A stretch of DNA of 45,854 bases, taken from a bacterium (GTDB lineage: Bacteria; Armatimonadota; JACIXR01). The stretch covers positions 1 through 45,854 of the forward strand of contig JACIXQ010000010.1 of assembly GCA_014360465.1 (NCBI GenBank), given 5' to 3'. This document shows, in pieces, positions 1 through 8,084 of this stretch. Numbering within the stretch: position 1 is the first letter of the stretch; every line of letters starts with the position of its first letter. The notes below the pieces were generated by a model, which was given only the letters and a program-made list of their open reading frames with translations, did not search any database and was not told the origin of the DNA. The translations under genes were made by a program, and so were the position numbers.

Positions 1-382
1 GTCTATCTATTGTAGCGGGACTTATTTTCAGTAGTTTCTCCTTTATCTCCTCCGATACGGACACTAATTCAGGATGGGAGAATAACTTATCGCTGTTTGC
101 AGAAATGTAAACCCTTAAGTGCTTATGAGGAGATGTATCCCGCTACTCTCCATATCTTCAAAAGATAAGAGACTATCTACTTTTATCCAAAAGTAGCAGC
201 GTCTTCTCTTTCTTTGTTGCTTGTCTATACCTCTTAGCATTCGCTTTTATTATTGCCCGTTTGCTCTCAAGAGAGTATACTTCTGAAAAGGCTTGATATA
301 GAAATAAATTGTTGGAGAGGCTAGGCTCTTGTGCGTCATTATTATAGAGGAAGAGCGCTTCGTTGATTAAGGAACTTTTCAT
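1..382 (-). pseudogene. Decayed IS transposase (N-terminal part), runs off left edge
   Basis: Read on the minus strand from 382, this gap encodes pieces of a DDE/integrase-core transposase of the type whose N-terminus reads roughly 'RYRKAxKKEKxxILDEF' and later 'LLxISPATIDR'. Visible pieces are KRYRQATKKEK in the first frame (a 69-codon open frame, 382-173), then LKIWRVAGYISS near 150-115, then, in another frame, HPELVSVSEEIKEK followed by ISPATIDR up to the left edge. The pieces are in the right order but broken by frameshifts, stops and a large internal deletion. Block 118-335 recurs in opposite orientation at 6885-7090 with the same internal deletion, and part recurs at 25405-25510. I call it a dead insertion-sequence fragment. 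The family assignment is from memory of motifs, not from a search. Confidence 0.7.
260..279. repeat. Core of dispersed relic repeat, copy 1
   Basis: A 20-bp core here is identical, reverse-complemented, to 6921-6940, inside about 80 bp of roughly 80% identity. The core contains the palindrome CTCTCTTGAGAG. It lies within the transposase relic and is the easiest anchor for finding other copies. Confidence 0.8.
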
Positions 383-391
383 AGGTATAAT
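363..391 (+). promoter_or_regulatory. Promoter of lptG-like gene, leaderless layout
   Basis: TTGATT (363-368), a 17-bp spacer, then TATAAT (386-391). The GTG start at 398 follows after only 6 bases, exactly where transcription should begin, and there is no Shine-Dalgarno sequence. This predicts a leaderless mRNA. The promoter lies at the outer (5') end of the transposase relic. Confidence 0.65.
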
Positions 392-397
392 TCATAT

Positions 398-1483
398 GTG
401 TTGAAGCTATATCAGAGGTATACACTGAGCGAGATGACGCTTCCTTTCATTGGGGGAGTGGGCATATTTGCTGTCATACTTGTGGGAAATCTCATATTCT
501 TTCTCATCAATCCTCTTGCCCAGAGAATAATAACACTCTCGGATTTGTGGAAACTCATCCTCTTTAAGCTTCCTTCTTTTCTTACTCTTTCCCTACCCCC
601 GGCGATGCTCTTCGGGACCTCTCTCGCTACTGCACGCCTGGGCAGGGAAGGGGAAACGACCGCTATGCGGATGGCGGGATTGCCACTCAGAAAGATTTTC
701 TCCTCTTTCCTAATAGCGGGATTTTTGACCAGTGCTTTTTCATTTTTACTTAGCGAGGAACTCGTCCCGCAAGGCAATAGGAAAGCTCAAAGAATACTCC
801 AGACTGTTTGGTTTGGTCAAGCTACACCTGTTCCCCTTGAACGGGTCTTTTTCCAAAGTGATAAATATACTTTTTATATAGACAGGGTGGAGAAATTTGG
901 GAACGAAGTGAAGCTCTACAATGTCCTTGTAATGGAGATGAAAGGCGGTTCTTTTCCTAATCTATATACAGCCTCCTGGGGTGCCTGTGATAGAGATAGT
1001 AAGATATGGAAACTCTATGACGGTATCCTTCACATACTTGATGATAGGGGATATGTGAGACAAGAAGTAAAATTCACCCATGCAGAATTGTCCCTTGAGC
1101 GTCCCTTCCAAGATATTTGGCTGACCCATAGAACCCCCGAGGAGATGAGTGCAAAAGAGCTGTGGAAAGAGATAAAGACCTGGAAGAAAAGCGGGGTAAG
1201 AAGCGTTGAAATTATGTTGATGGAATTCCATTGCAAATTCGCTATTCCTTTTGCCTGTCTGATCCTTGCTATGATTGCACCTCCTTTTGCCCATCGTTTC
1301 GCCAGAAAGGGAGGAAGTATAGGAGGTTTTCTCGTTGCAATCCTTCTCTTTTTCGTATATTATAATGCCTACCTACTTTTCAGAATGTTGGGAACGAACC
1401 ATCTCCTGCCTCCTTTTTTAGCTGCTTGGGCGCCCAACATAATCTTTGGAGCTTTTGGTTTGTATATATTCTTCAAGGAATAA
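398..1483 (+). CDS. LptF/LptG family LPS-export permease
   Basis: 361 aa, the usual size of YjgP/YjgQ (LptF/LptG) permeases. These are the transmembrane subunits that, with the LptB ATPase, extract lipopolysaccharide from the inner membrane for transport to the outer membrane. Three hydrophobic segments lie in the first ~120 residues, a soluble beta-rich domain follows (about 130-260), and three more segments end the protein, the family plan. The N-terminal part contains the typical PPAMLFGTSLATARLGREGE region. No second permease or lptB lies beside it, so LptF versus LptG cannot be decided here. The GTG start is supported by a promoter whose -10 ends 6 bases upstream. The next gene starts 12 bp after the stop with a good ribosome binding site, so they may be co-transcribed. 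The gene implies a diderm envelope. Confidence 0.88.
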   Translation: MLKLYQRYTLSEMTLPFIGGVGIFAVILVGNLIFFLINPLAQRIITLSDLWKLILFKLPSFLTLSLPPAMLFGTSLATARLGREGETTAMRMAGLPLRKIFSSFLIAGFLTSAFSFLLSEELVPQGNRKAQRILQTVWFGQATPVPLERVFFQSDKYTFYIDRVEKFGNEVKLYNVLVMEMKGGSFPNLYTASWGACDRDSKIWKLYDGILHILDDRGYVRQEVKFTHAELSLERPFQDIWLTHRTPEEMSAKELWKEIKTWKKSGVRSVEIMLMEFHCKFAIPFACLILAMIAPPFAHRFARKGGSIGGFLVAILLFFVYYNAYLLFRMLGTNHLLPPFLAAWAPNIIFGAFGLYIFFKE

Positions 1484-1495
1484 TAAGGAGGAAAA

Positions 1496-2674
1496 ATGAT
1501 GAAAAGACTTTCGACAGTTTTTTTGTTATTTTTAGCGCTGTTCCTTCCGGGTTGTAGTATATGGGATATTCTCGGTCTTGGTGGTAGTAGTGGGCAGGTG
1601 AGTGGAGAGAGAATTTGGACGGTTATGGTCTATATTGCTGCAGCGAACGATATGGAATCTGTAGCAAAGATGAACATCAACCAAATGGAAAAGGTTGGCT
1701 CGACCGCAAATGTAACGATATTGGTTCAGTTAGATACGAAGACGGCTTGCTACCGATACCTTATCCAGAGGGATAATGATGAGAGCAACATCAATTCCCC
1801 TATTTTGGGGAAGATGCCTCACCAGAATTCAGGAGACCCCGCCGTTCTCGCGGATTTCATAAAGTGGGGTGTTAAAGATTTCCCTGCTAAGCATTACGCG
1901 CTTGTCCTATGGAATCATGGCTCGGGCTGGAAGCCAACATATTCAAGAACCTTACCGCGTGCGATTTGCTTTGATTTCGTCAGTAATGATGCGCTTGATA
2001 CTGACGAGCTGAGGGAAGCATTTGAGAGTGCAAACATCAGGTTTGATTTCCTTGGTTTGGATGCCTGTCTGATGCAGATGACGGAAGTTTCTACAGAAGT
2101 GAAGGATTGGACGCGTGTGGTTTGCGGCTCGCAGGAAGATGAACCCTGGGATGGTTGGCCCTACGACCTTTTTCTTGGACCCCTGGTTCAAAATCCCAAT
2201 ATGGATGCCGTTCAGCTGGGGCAAGTTGCAGTCTCTGCATACCAGTCCTATTACAAGAATTCCGGATTGAGCGCTACTCTTTCCGCGGTGAGCACTTCCC
2301 CTATCCCCGATTTGGTAAGAGCGATAGACAACCTTGGAAGTAAACTCGCTTCCCTTTATCCCTCGTCATCTATAGATTCCGTTATCAATTCAACCCAGAA
2401 ATTTGCCGATGATAGCTATAAGGATATCTTCCATTTTGCTCAGCTCATCAGCCAGAATATTCCAGAGGCGCGTGCGGAAGCAAACGCTGTGCTTACTCTC
2501 AAAAGCCAGCTCATCATCGCTAATTGGCAAACCTACAGAGAGAACGCTCAAGGACTCTCTATCTACCTACCCACCTCTGGTTATTCTGAGTACGAGGCAT
2601 CATACAGTTCCCTTATTTTCGGTAAGCTCGCACCCAATTGGATTGTATTTATCAAAAAAATAAATGGTTTATAA
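1496..2674 (+). CDS. Clostripain-like (peptidase C11) lipoprotein
   Basis: 392 aa. The N-terminus is a lipoprotein signal peptide with the lipobox LPGC, predicting lipidation at Cys20 and anchoring in the envelope. The rest matches peptidase family C11 (clostripain-like cysteine proteases): an early WTVMVYIAAANDME strand, the histidine motif LWNHGSGW (His141) and the catalytic cysteine motif GLDACLMQM (Cys191), with the acidic residue before the cysteine typical of clan CD. Both members of the catalytic dyad are present, so it should be active, cleaving after basic residues if it behaves like relatives. The start is ATG after AAGGAGG. It lies between the permease and a secreted glycosidase with gaps of only 12 bp on each side, so an operon is plausible, though no functional link is obvious. 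Confidence 0.88.
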   Translation: MMKRLSTVFLLFLALFLPGCSIWDILGLGGSSGQVSGERIWTVMVYIAAANDMESVAKMNINQMEKVGSTANVTILVQLDTKTACYRYLIQRDNDESNINSPILGKMPHQNSGDPAVLADFIKWGVKDFPAKHYALVLWNHGSGWKPTYSRTLPRAICFDFVSNDALDTDELREAFESANIRFDFLGLDACLMQMTEVSTEVKDWTRVVCGSQEDEPWDGWPYDLFLGPLVQNPNMDAVQLGQVAVSAYQSYYKNSGLSATLSAVSTSPIPDLVRAIDNLGSKLASLYPSSSIDSVINSTQKFADDSYKDIFHFAQLISQNIPEARAEANAVLTLKSQLIIANWQTYRENAQGLSIYLPTSGYSEYEASYSSLIFGKLAPNWIVFIKKINGL

Positions 2675-2686
2675 GGAGGTGCCGAC

Positions 2687-3886
2687 TTGAGAACCTTCTT
2701 TTTTATTAGCTTTCTACTCTTTCCCATCTTATTTGCCTTCCCGGAAGGGCAGATGAATTTTCTTAAACGTGTGGGGAGCGACATATATTTGAATGGCAGG
2801 CCTTTTCGCTGCGTGGCAGTGAACAAATTCAATCTTTTCCTCAGCTTTCTCAAAGGTGGAGAGGATAAAGAGCAGGCTATCAAAGCAATTGAGGAGGCAA
2901 GCAAGCAGGGATTCAAAGTCATCCGTTTTTCGGGCGTGGGCTACTACCCTGTTGATATGCGTCATTGGGCAAGGGAGGAAATCTATTGGAAGGCTTTCGA
3001 CGAACTTGTTGATGTAGCAAAGAAAAATGATGTGTATTTAATTCCTACTCTTTATTGGAATATTTTCCTCTTTCCCGATATGGCTGGCGAATGTGTGCAG
3101 GATATCCTCCACAATCCTGATTCTCGTTCCCGCCAATATCTTTGGTTATACACATATCAAATTGTATCGCGCTACAAGGAGGAACCTACCATTCTCTTTT
3201 GGGAGCTCACTAATGAGATGAACCTCTTAGCTGACCTCGCCTTTATGCACCCTTATGGGTTCAGCAACGGGAACTGGATAGAACTTGGTACTTCCTATAT
3301 GCGCCTTCGGAGGGACCATTTCACCTCGGATGAGATGATTCCTTTCATCAAGGAATGGGCGAGTTTTATAAAGAGCATAGACAAAAACCACCTCATCGGA
3401 AGCGGTTTTTCCATACCTCGGGCAGCTGCCCAGCATCTCCGCCGTGCAAAAGGTAAAGGAGATTGGACGGAGGATACACTTGAGGAATTCAAGATATATA
3501 TTCGCGATGTTCATCCCGACCCTGTAGATTTGATAAGCATTCATTTCTATCCTCGGGACGGCAATCTTCGTTTCGGTAATAAAGACGAAAATTCCGCTGT
3601 TGTCTTAGAGAAGATAAAGAAGGTGGCTGACGAAATCGGAAAACCAATCTACATAGGTGAAACGGGTGATGATTACTCAAATAACCCCGATTCTCTCTTC
3701 CTTAGAAATGTTTTCAGTGAGGTGGTAAAACTCGATATACCGATAACCTTGATTTGGAATTGGATGAGTCCGAATGACGCCTACGATGTCAATCCAGAGC
3801 GCACACCCCGAGTTGTTGAGATGATGAAACAAGCTAATGAGGCGTTCAGCAAGAAGCTCCTCCAGGGGGGAAAGGAATATCACTAA
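2687..3886 (+). CDS. Secreted GH5-like glycoside hydrolase (mannanase/cellulase clan)
   Basis: 399 aa with an N-terminal signal peptide (hydrophobic residues about 3-18). The body looks like a clan GH-A TIM barrel of the GH5 type: an N-terminal 'NGRPFRCVAVNKF' strand, WELTNEMN with the acid/base at Glu177, SIHFYPRD around His286/Tyr288, and the nucleophile in IGETGDD at Glu325. Beta-mannanases and related endo-glycanases have this layout, but the substrate cannot be read from sequence. The start is TTG at 2687, 7 bases after AAGGAGG. It follows the clostripain-like gene by 12 bp. It is one of several secreted carbohydrate-active enzymes in the window. Confidence 0.85.
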   Translation: MRTFFFISFLLFPILFAFPEGQMNFLKRVGSDIYLNGRPFRCVAVNKFNLFLSFLKGGEDKEQAIKAIEEASKQGFKVIRFSGVGYYPVDMRHWAREEIYWKAFDELVDVAKKNDVYLIPTLYWNIFLFPDMAGECVQDILHNPDSRSRQYLWLYTYQIVSRYKEEPTILFWELTNEMNLLADLAFMHPYGFSNGNWIELGTSYMRLRRDHFTSDEMIPFIKEWASFIKSIDKNHLIGSGFSIPRAAAQHLRRAKGKGDWTEDTLEEFKIYIRDVHPDPVDLISIHFYPRDGNLRFGNKDENSAVVLEKIKKVADEIGKPIYIGETGDDYSNNPDSLFLRNVFSEVVKLDIPITLIWNWMSPNDAYDVNPERTPRVVEMMKQANEAFSKKLLQGGKEYH

Positions 3887-4105
3887 TCTGAAGAGACAAA
3901 CCAGGAATGCAATAGCTGATTCACCTTTTGCTGAGGCATTTTCTTTTGGTTTTATGCCGGGATACTTCCCTGTTTTCCTCATCCGCTATTCATTCTTCTT
4001 TGCTCGTTTCTCCAACCTTAAGAACTCCCTAAAATAATGATTGTTATCATTAAATGTGAACTTTTTTGCTTTTAATTCGTCAATATTATTGGAGGTGAAT
4101 GTTTT
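3887..4105. other. Intergenic gap with palindromic operator candidate
   Basis: No convincing gene. The only clear structure is the inverted repeat at 4035-4052, described separately, followed by the ribosome binding site GGAGGTGA of the next gene. A short open frame at 3837-4037 is not supported by codon pattern or start signals. Confidence 0.5.
4035..4052. promoter_or_regulatory. Perfect inverted repeat, possible metal-type operator
   Basis: TAATGAT, a 4-base spacer, ATCATTA: a perfect 7+7 palindrome in AT-rich DNA, 54 bp upstream of the Spy-like gene. It resembles Fur-superfamily boxes in composition but with a wider spacer. No T-run follows, so it is not a terminator. The regulator is unknown. 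Confidence 0.45.
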
Positions 4106-4630
4106 ATGAACAAGTGGTTTTATGTGATTCTTGGTGTTTTCGTGTTGTTCCTGTTTGTGGCTGTGCCCCTTCTTTCCCAGCAGGCTCCTCGTGGGCAGGG
4201 GCGTTTTCAGCCGGGGACAGGTTTTCAGCAATCACTTCAGAATCTTGAGAAGGTGCTGGATAACCTTGGATTGACCTCTAATCAGAAGGACTTGGCGATG
4301 AAGATAATAAGGGAAAGAGCAGATGCCTTCACCAAATTTATGGCTGCACAGGCGAACCTAGCACGGTTAGCGAGAGAAATAAGGGCGGGGCGGAATGTTT
4401 CGGATAGCGATGCGAAAAAAGCGCTCTCTGACTACTATAAGGAGCAAGCCGCCTATTTCTCCACTATACAACGCACAGAGAAATTGCTTCGCACCTTACC
4501 GGTCAAAGCACAGGTTGTCATTCTTGCCCCCGGTTTTATGGGTGGAAGAGCTCCTGCCGGTGCAGGAAGGCAGGGACCTATGGGCAAGGGACCGATGAGC
4601 AAGGGACCGATGGGTAAGGGTCCAATGTAA
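4106..4630 (+). CDS. Spy/CpxP-like exported protein with KGPM repeat tail
   Basis: 174 aa. It has a signal peptide (residues 1-25), a Gln/Gly-rich linker, then a helical region with the motif LGLTSNQ, which fits the LTxxQ signature of the Spy/CpxP family of small periplasmic chaperones and metal-stress sensors. The C-terminus (about 145-174) is low-complexity: GAGRQGPMGKGPM then repeats of (S/G)KGPM, a flexible, positively charged, Met-rich tail that could bind metal or surfaces. The start is ATG after GGAGGTGA. A perfect palindrome lies 54 bp upstream, suggesting dedicated regulation. The helical domain is typical of the family; the tail is not. It converges with yvcK, whose stop is 5 bp away. 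Assignment to Spy/CpxP is moderate because the sequence is short and divergent. Confidence 0.65.
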   Translation: MNKWFYVILGVFVLFLFVAVPLLSQQAPRGQGRFQPGTGFQQSLQNLEKVLDNLGLTSNQKDLAMKIIRERADAFTKFMAAQANLARLAREIRAGRNVSDSDAKKALSDYYKEQAAYFSTIQRTEKLLRTLPVKAQVVILAPGFMGGRAPAGAGRQGPMGKGPMSKGPMGKGPM

Positions 4631-4634
4631 AATT

Positions 4635-5963
4635 TCAGCGGCAGAGGGAAATCAGAAGGCGCGCGAGTTTTTTGTGGTCGTGGCGAAGAGGTAAGAGCTG
4701 ACGGAGGAGAGGTTGAGCGATAACCCTCAACCTCATCCTCCGCAGTTCGTCTATATCGGGTTCAACGAAATCGGCTTCTTCCTCATAATATTTCTCAAGG
4801 ATTTCAGGGCGTGGGCGGGCGTTGTTTACGATAACATATTGGAAGGGGATTTTACCAATCTGCTCCTTTATCGCTTTTATGTGGTCGGAAGCCTTGAATC
4901 CCTGCGTTTCTCCTTTTTCGGTCATTAGGTTGCAAATATAAACTTTTTTAGCCTTGCTCTTTTCCAGTGCTTCCACCATGCCTTCAACTAAAAGTGCGGC
5001 AAGTACGCTCGTGTAGAGACTTCCGGGACCTATGATTATAAGGTCAGCTTCTTTTATTGCTTCCCTTGCTTCAGGAAGGAGGGAAGCGCGAGGCTCTATG
5101 GAAAGATGTTTTATTCTTTTCCCATAAGAGTTTATGTTTGTTTCCCCTTTAACTATTTTACCATCTTCCATTTCTGCCGTGAGGATAACTTTTTCTGAGG
5201 TAGAAGGAAGAACTTTTCCCCTCACAGCAAGGATTTCGCTAATCCGTTGAATTCCCTTTTGGAAATCGCCGGTCATTTGGGTCATCGCGGTTATCAGTAG
5301 GTTTCCTAAGGAATGCCCCTTCAACCCCTTCCCATTTGGGAATCTGAATTGAAAAAGGTTTTGCATAAAAGGTTCAGTTTCCGCGAGGGCAACGAGGCAG
5401 TTCCTAATGTCTCCTGGGGGTGGAATATCGAACTCCTCTCGCAACCTTCCCGAGGAACCACCATCATCGGTAACCGTCACTATAGCAGTTATGTTAGAGG
5501 TGTACTCTTTCAATCCCCTGAGGATTGTGGATAAACCGGTTCCACCTCCGATTGTGACTATTTTGGGTCCTGTAGACAGATAGCGTTTAGTAAAGATTAC
5601 ATCTGATATTGATTTGTCACTTGGCAATCTGACATTAACGAGAATGCCTTTTATAGCTCGCTGAATGGCAAAAACCATCAAGGCAGTTCCAATTACAATC
5701 AATCCTGTTCCTGTCCAAGGAGTGGGAAGCAATTTACCTGTGAAGAGATAGAATTGCTTTATCACCCACCCTATGGCGTCAACTAATCTCAGCTCTAATG
5801 TGAGAATTAGTCCACCTGCGATGATAAGAGCGCCAATTAGGCTGAGAAATATCCATCGCTTTACTCCCATTCCCGGATAAAGCCATCTAATCTTTTGTTT
5901 GAACTTTAGAAGGGTCCTTTTCCCTCCTATTAAGCGATAAAATTTCCTAATCAGTTTTTTCAT
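4635..5963 (-). CDS. yvcK: YvcK/CofD-like gluconeogenesis factor with membrane anchor
   Basis: 442 aa, about 110-120 residues longer than YvcK of Bacillus. The C-terminal two thirds carry the family signature: IGGGTGLSTILRGLK (GGGTG at 139-143), VTDDGGSSGRLR (about 163-174), GDIRNCL, KGHSLGNL and IIGPGSLYTSV. YvcK binds UDP-sugars and is needed for cell-wall homeostasis and growth on gluconeogenic carbon sources. The extra N-terminus has two hydrophobic segments (about 36-57 and 84-103), so the protein should be membrane-attached with the YvcK domain in the cytoplasm. It overlaps the end of rapZ by 17 bp, so translation is probably coupled. Many genomes place whiA next; here the run ends convergently with the Spy-like gene. 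Confidence 0.9.
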   Translation of the reverse strand: MKKLIRKFYRLIGGKRTLLKFKQKIRWLYPGMGVKRWIFLSLIGALIIAGGLILTLELRLVDAIGWVIKQFYLFTGKLLPTPWTGTGLIVIGTALMVFAIQRAIKGILVNVRLPSDKSISDVIFTKRYLSTGPKIVTIGGGTGLSTILRGLKEYTSNITAIVTVTDDGGSSGRLREEFDIPPPGDIRNCLVALAETEPFMQNLFQFRFPNGKGLKGHSLGNLLITAMTQMTGDFQKGIQRISEILAVRGKVLPSTSEKVILTAEMEDGKIVKGETNINSYGKRIKHLSIEPRASLLPEAREAIKEADLIIIGPGSLYTSVLAALLVEGMVEALEKSKAKKVYICNLMTEKGETQGFKASDHIKAIKEQIGKIPFQYVIVNNARPRPEILEKYYEEEADFVEPDIDELRRMRLRVIAQPLLRQLLPLRHDHKKLARLLISLCR

Positions 5964-6831
5964 TTTCTACACCACCATCTATATCACGATGGAAAACGAC
6001 CACTTTATAACCTTCATTCCTCAAAGTTCGCCCCAACTCCTCGCTGATTACGACTGACCTATGCCTTCCTCCTGTGCAGCCGATTCCAATCGTAAGATGC
6101 GCTTTTCCTTCTTTAGTATACAAGGGCAAAGTGAAGTGGAGGAAATCGCTAACATATTTAAGAAAGTTTTGCGTTATCTCGTTTCTCAGAACGAAGAGTT
6201 TAACCCTTTCATCCTTGCCATTGAGGTCTTTCAGTTCCGCTTCGTAATAGGGATTTGGTAAGAAGCGGACATCAAGAAGGAGGTCGGCTTCAAGAGGTAT
6301 TCCTCGCTGGTAACCGAAGGAGATTATGGTTATGGTAAGGGGGGCAAGCCCCTCACGGAAGTATTCTATGAGGCGTTCCTTGAGCTGGGCGGGACGAAGT
6401 TGTGAGGTATCTATTACCAAATCAGCGGCTTGTTTTATGTTTTCCAATCTCTTCCGCTCCTCTCTAATCGCCTGCGAAATGGTGTTGCCTTGTTGGAGAA
6501 GGGGATGCTTCCGTCTCGTCTCTTTGAAACGGTTTATAAGCACCCAGTCGCTCGCATCCAAAAATATGAGTGTGACATCCACTCCCTTGTTTTTTTCCTT
6601 TTGTATAGTATCAAGGAGCTCTCCAAGGAACTCTCCCCCTCTTGCATCAACCACCGCTGCAACTTTTTCAAAACCTCCAGCTGAGTGGCACATCCGGAGG
6701 AGTGCGGGCAAAAGGGTCGGTGGGATGTTATCAGCACAGAAATAGCCCATATCCTCCAGGAAATGCATACACTGGGTTTTTCCAGCTCCAGAGAGACCTG
6801 TTATTATGATTAGTTGCATCCCTTTGTCCAT
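5947..6831 (-). CDS. rapZ: RapZ family RNase adapter / nucleotide-binding protein
   Basis: 294 aa, full length for the RapZ (YvcJ/YhbJ) family. The N-terminal P-loop is TGLSGAGKT (12-19), followed by the characteristic ALEDxGYFCxDNxP-type segment (HFLEDMGYFCADNIPP). The C-terminal domain ends with IGIGCTGGRHRSVVISEEL, its signature. In E. coli RapZ binds small RNAs and directs RNase E cleavage to control glucosamine-6-phosphate synthesis; in Gram-positives the homologue YvcJ is a GTPase/ATPase linked to competence. It is followed by overlapping yvcK, the conserved pair. The ATG lies 7 bases below the -10 box with no Shine-Dalgarno, so the mRNA is probably leaderless. Confidence 0.93.
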   Translation of the reverse strand: MDKGMQLIIITGLSGAGKTQCMHFLEDMGYFCADNIPPTLLPALLRMCHSAGGFEKVAAVVDARGGEFLGELLDTIQKEKNKGVDVTLIFLDASDWVLINRFKETRRKHPLLQQGNTISQAIREERKRLENIKQAADLVIDTSQLRPAQLKERLIEYFREGLAPLTITIISFGYQRGIPLEADLLLDVRFLPNPYYEAELKDLNGKDERVKLFVLRNEITQNFLKYVSDFLHFTLPLYTKEGKAHLTIGIGCTGGRHRSVVISEELGRTLRNEGYKVVVFHRDIDGGVENEKTD

Positions 6832-6837
6832 TTTTTA

Positions 6838-6865
6838 ATTTTACCTTTTGTGGGTATTTGGTCAA
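6838..6865 (-). promoter_or_regulatory. rapZ promoter, leaderless layout
   Basis: On the minus strand: TTGACC (6865-6860), a 16-bp spacer, TAAAAT (6843-6838), then six bases to the ATG at 6831. The expected transcription start coincides with the start codon and no ribosome binding site is visible. Confidence 0.65.
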
Positions 6866-6869
6866 GCAA

Positions 6870-7300
6870 CCGTTTTCCCCAAAATTAATAATTTATTCCT
6901 ATATCAAGGGTTTTAAGAGATATACTCTCTTGAGAGCAAAGGGGCAATTTTATAGAGGCAAATGCTAGCCGTAATGAGTTAAGTGTAATTCTACATTTGT
7001 TATGCTCTTATATCGCAAAGATCTTGGATAAGGGAAACAGCCCCTTATCTATAGGAGATTGCGGAGTAGCGGAATACATCTCCTTTGAAAATGGGTATAG
7101 AATTTAGGCGTTACTACATCTATTAGGGTGTTAGGACTTTCCGATGTGAATGAATATACAGAACAAGCTTTCAAAACGATTTATCTTTGATGACTTTACT
7201 GGAAAAGATGAAAGCGTTTGTTGGGTCCATTAATGCATATTTTTGCTCAAGGGTTTTAGAATTTGCCTCGCTTCTACTCCATTCTTATAATACTATTTTG
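6870..7300 (+). pseudogene. Decayed IS transposase relic between divergent rapZ and pstB
   Basis: No intact gene in this 474-bp gap. From 6885 the plus strand carries NNLFLYQGF, stop, EIYSLESK, the same peptide series as the minus strand at 1-382 but with in-frame stops, then KILDK and a VAEYIS segment near 7060 corresponding to VAGYIS of copy 1. The same internal deletion is present in both copies, suggesting that a deletion derivative multiplied. The right part (about 7160-7300) resembles 23790-23910. The relic is flanked by the rapZ promoter on the left and contains the pstB promoter at its right end. Confidence 0.6.
7263..7291 (+). promoter_or_regulatory. pstB promoter at end of dispersed repeat
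   Basis: TTGCCT (7263-7268), 17-bp spacer, TATAAT (7286-7291), with the ATG of pstB at 7306. The 5' leader would be only about 7 bases and no Shine-Dalgarno is seen. The same layout, with similar upstream sequence, occurs at 23881-23909. Confidence 0.65.
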
Positions 7301-7305
7301 GAACT

Positions 7306-8070
7306 ATGAACGAAACCATCAAAATGGAAACTCAAAATGTCAACTTTTACTATGGCGATAATCAGGTTTTGAAGAATATCACGATAAAAATACCTGCCAA
7401 CCGGATTACCGCCATAATTGGTCCTTCTGGCTGTGGAAAATCCACATTCCTCAGGCTATTCAATAGGATGAACGATATCCTTGAGGGGGCTAGGTTGGAG
7501 GGGAAGGTTCTTATAGATGGAGTGGATATTTACGACGATAAGGCTATAGATGTGGCAATGTTACGTAGGAGGGTAGGGATGGTTTTTCAGAGGCCCAATC
7601 CATTTCCGATGTCCATATTTGACAATGTCGCATACGGACCGCGAATCCATGGTTTGCACAAAAAGAAGAATTTGAAGGAAATAGTGGAGAATGCTCTCCG
7701 TCAAGCTGCTCTTTGGGACGAGGTCAAGGACAAATTGTATAATTCGGCTATGGAATTATCTGGAGGACAGCAACAGAGATTGTGCATAGCACGATGTCTT
7801 GCTGTTGAGCCCGAGGTTATCCTGATGGATGAGCCAGCTTCCGCCCTTGACCCGATTTCTACTTTAAGGATAGAGGAATTGATGCAGGAATTGAAAGAAA
7901 AGTATACAATTGTAATTGTGACGCATAATATGCAGGAAGCTGCGAGGGTATCGGATTACACAGGATTCATTTATAGGGGTGAACTCATAGAGTTTGCTCC
8001 TACTGTTGATATCTTCGAGCATCCTCAAAACAAATTGACCGAGGAGTATATAACGGGAAGATTTGGATAG
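7306..8070 (+). CDS. pstB: Phosphate ABC transporter ATP-binding protein PstB
   Basis: 254 aa, normal length. Walker A is GPSGCGKS (39-46), followed by the PstB-typical [21 protein letters not shown] carries the Q-loop; the ABC signature is LSGGQQQR (151-158) and Walker B is [13 protein letters not shown]. The '[21 protein letters not shown]' segment is specific to PstB among ABC ATPases. It should energise high-affinity phosphate uptake with PstS, PstC and PstA, but none of those genes is upstream here; only phoU follows, 14 bp downstream. The membrane subunits must lie elsewhere, unless pstB-phoU here serves mainly signalling. The short leader predicts near-leaderless translation. Confidence 0.95.
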   Translation: MNETIKMETQNVNFYYGDNQVLKNITIKIPANRITAIIGPSGCGKSTFLRLFNRMNDILEGARLEGKVLIDGVDIYDDKAIDVAMLRRRVGMVFQRPNPFPMSIFDNVAYGPRIHGLHKKKNLKEIVENALRQAALWDEVKDKLYNSAMELSGGQQQRLCIARCLAVEPEVILMDEPASALDPISTLRIEELMQELKEKYTIVIVTHNMQEAARVSDYTGFIYRGELIEFAPTVDIFEHPQNKLTEEYITGRFG

Positions 8071-8084
8071 AAAGGAAGAGAGAT

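Noticed and set aside
173-382. 69-codon minus-strand open frame
   Set aside because: It encodes transposase N-terminal residues, but the rest of the protein is frameshifted and deleted and the second copy has in-frame stops. Treated as a relic, not a gene.
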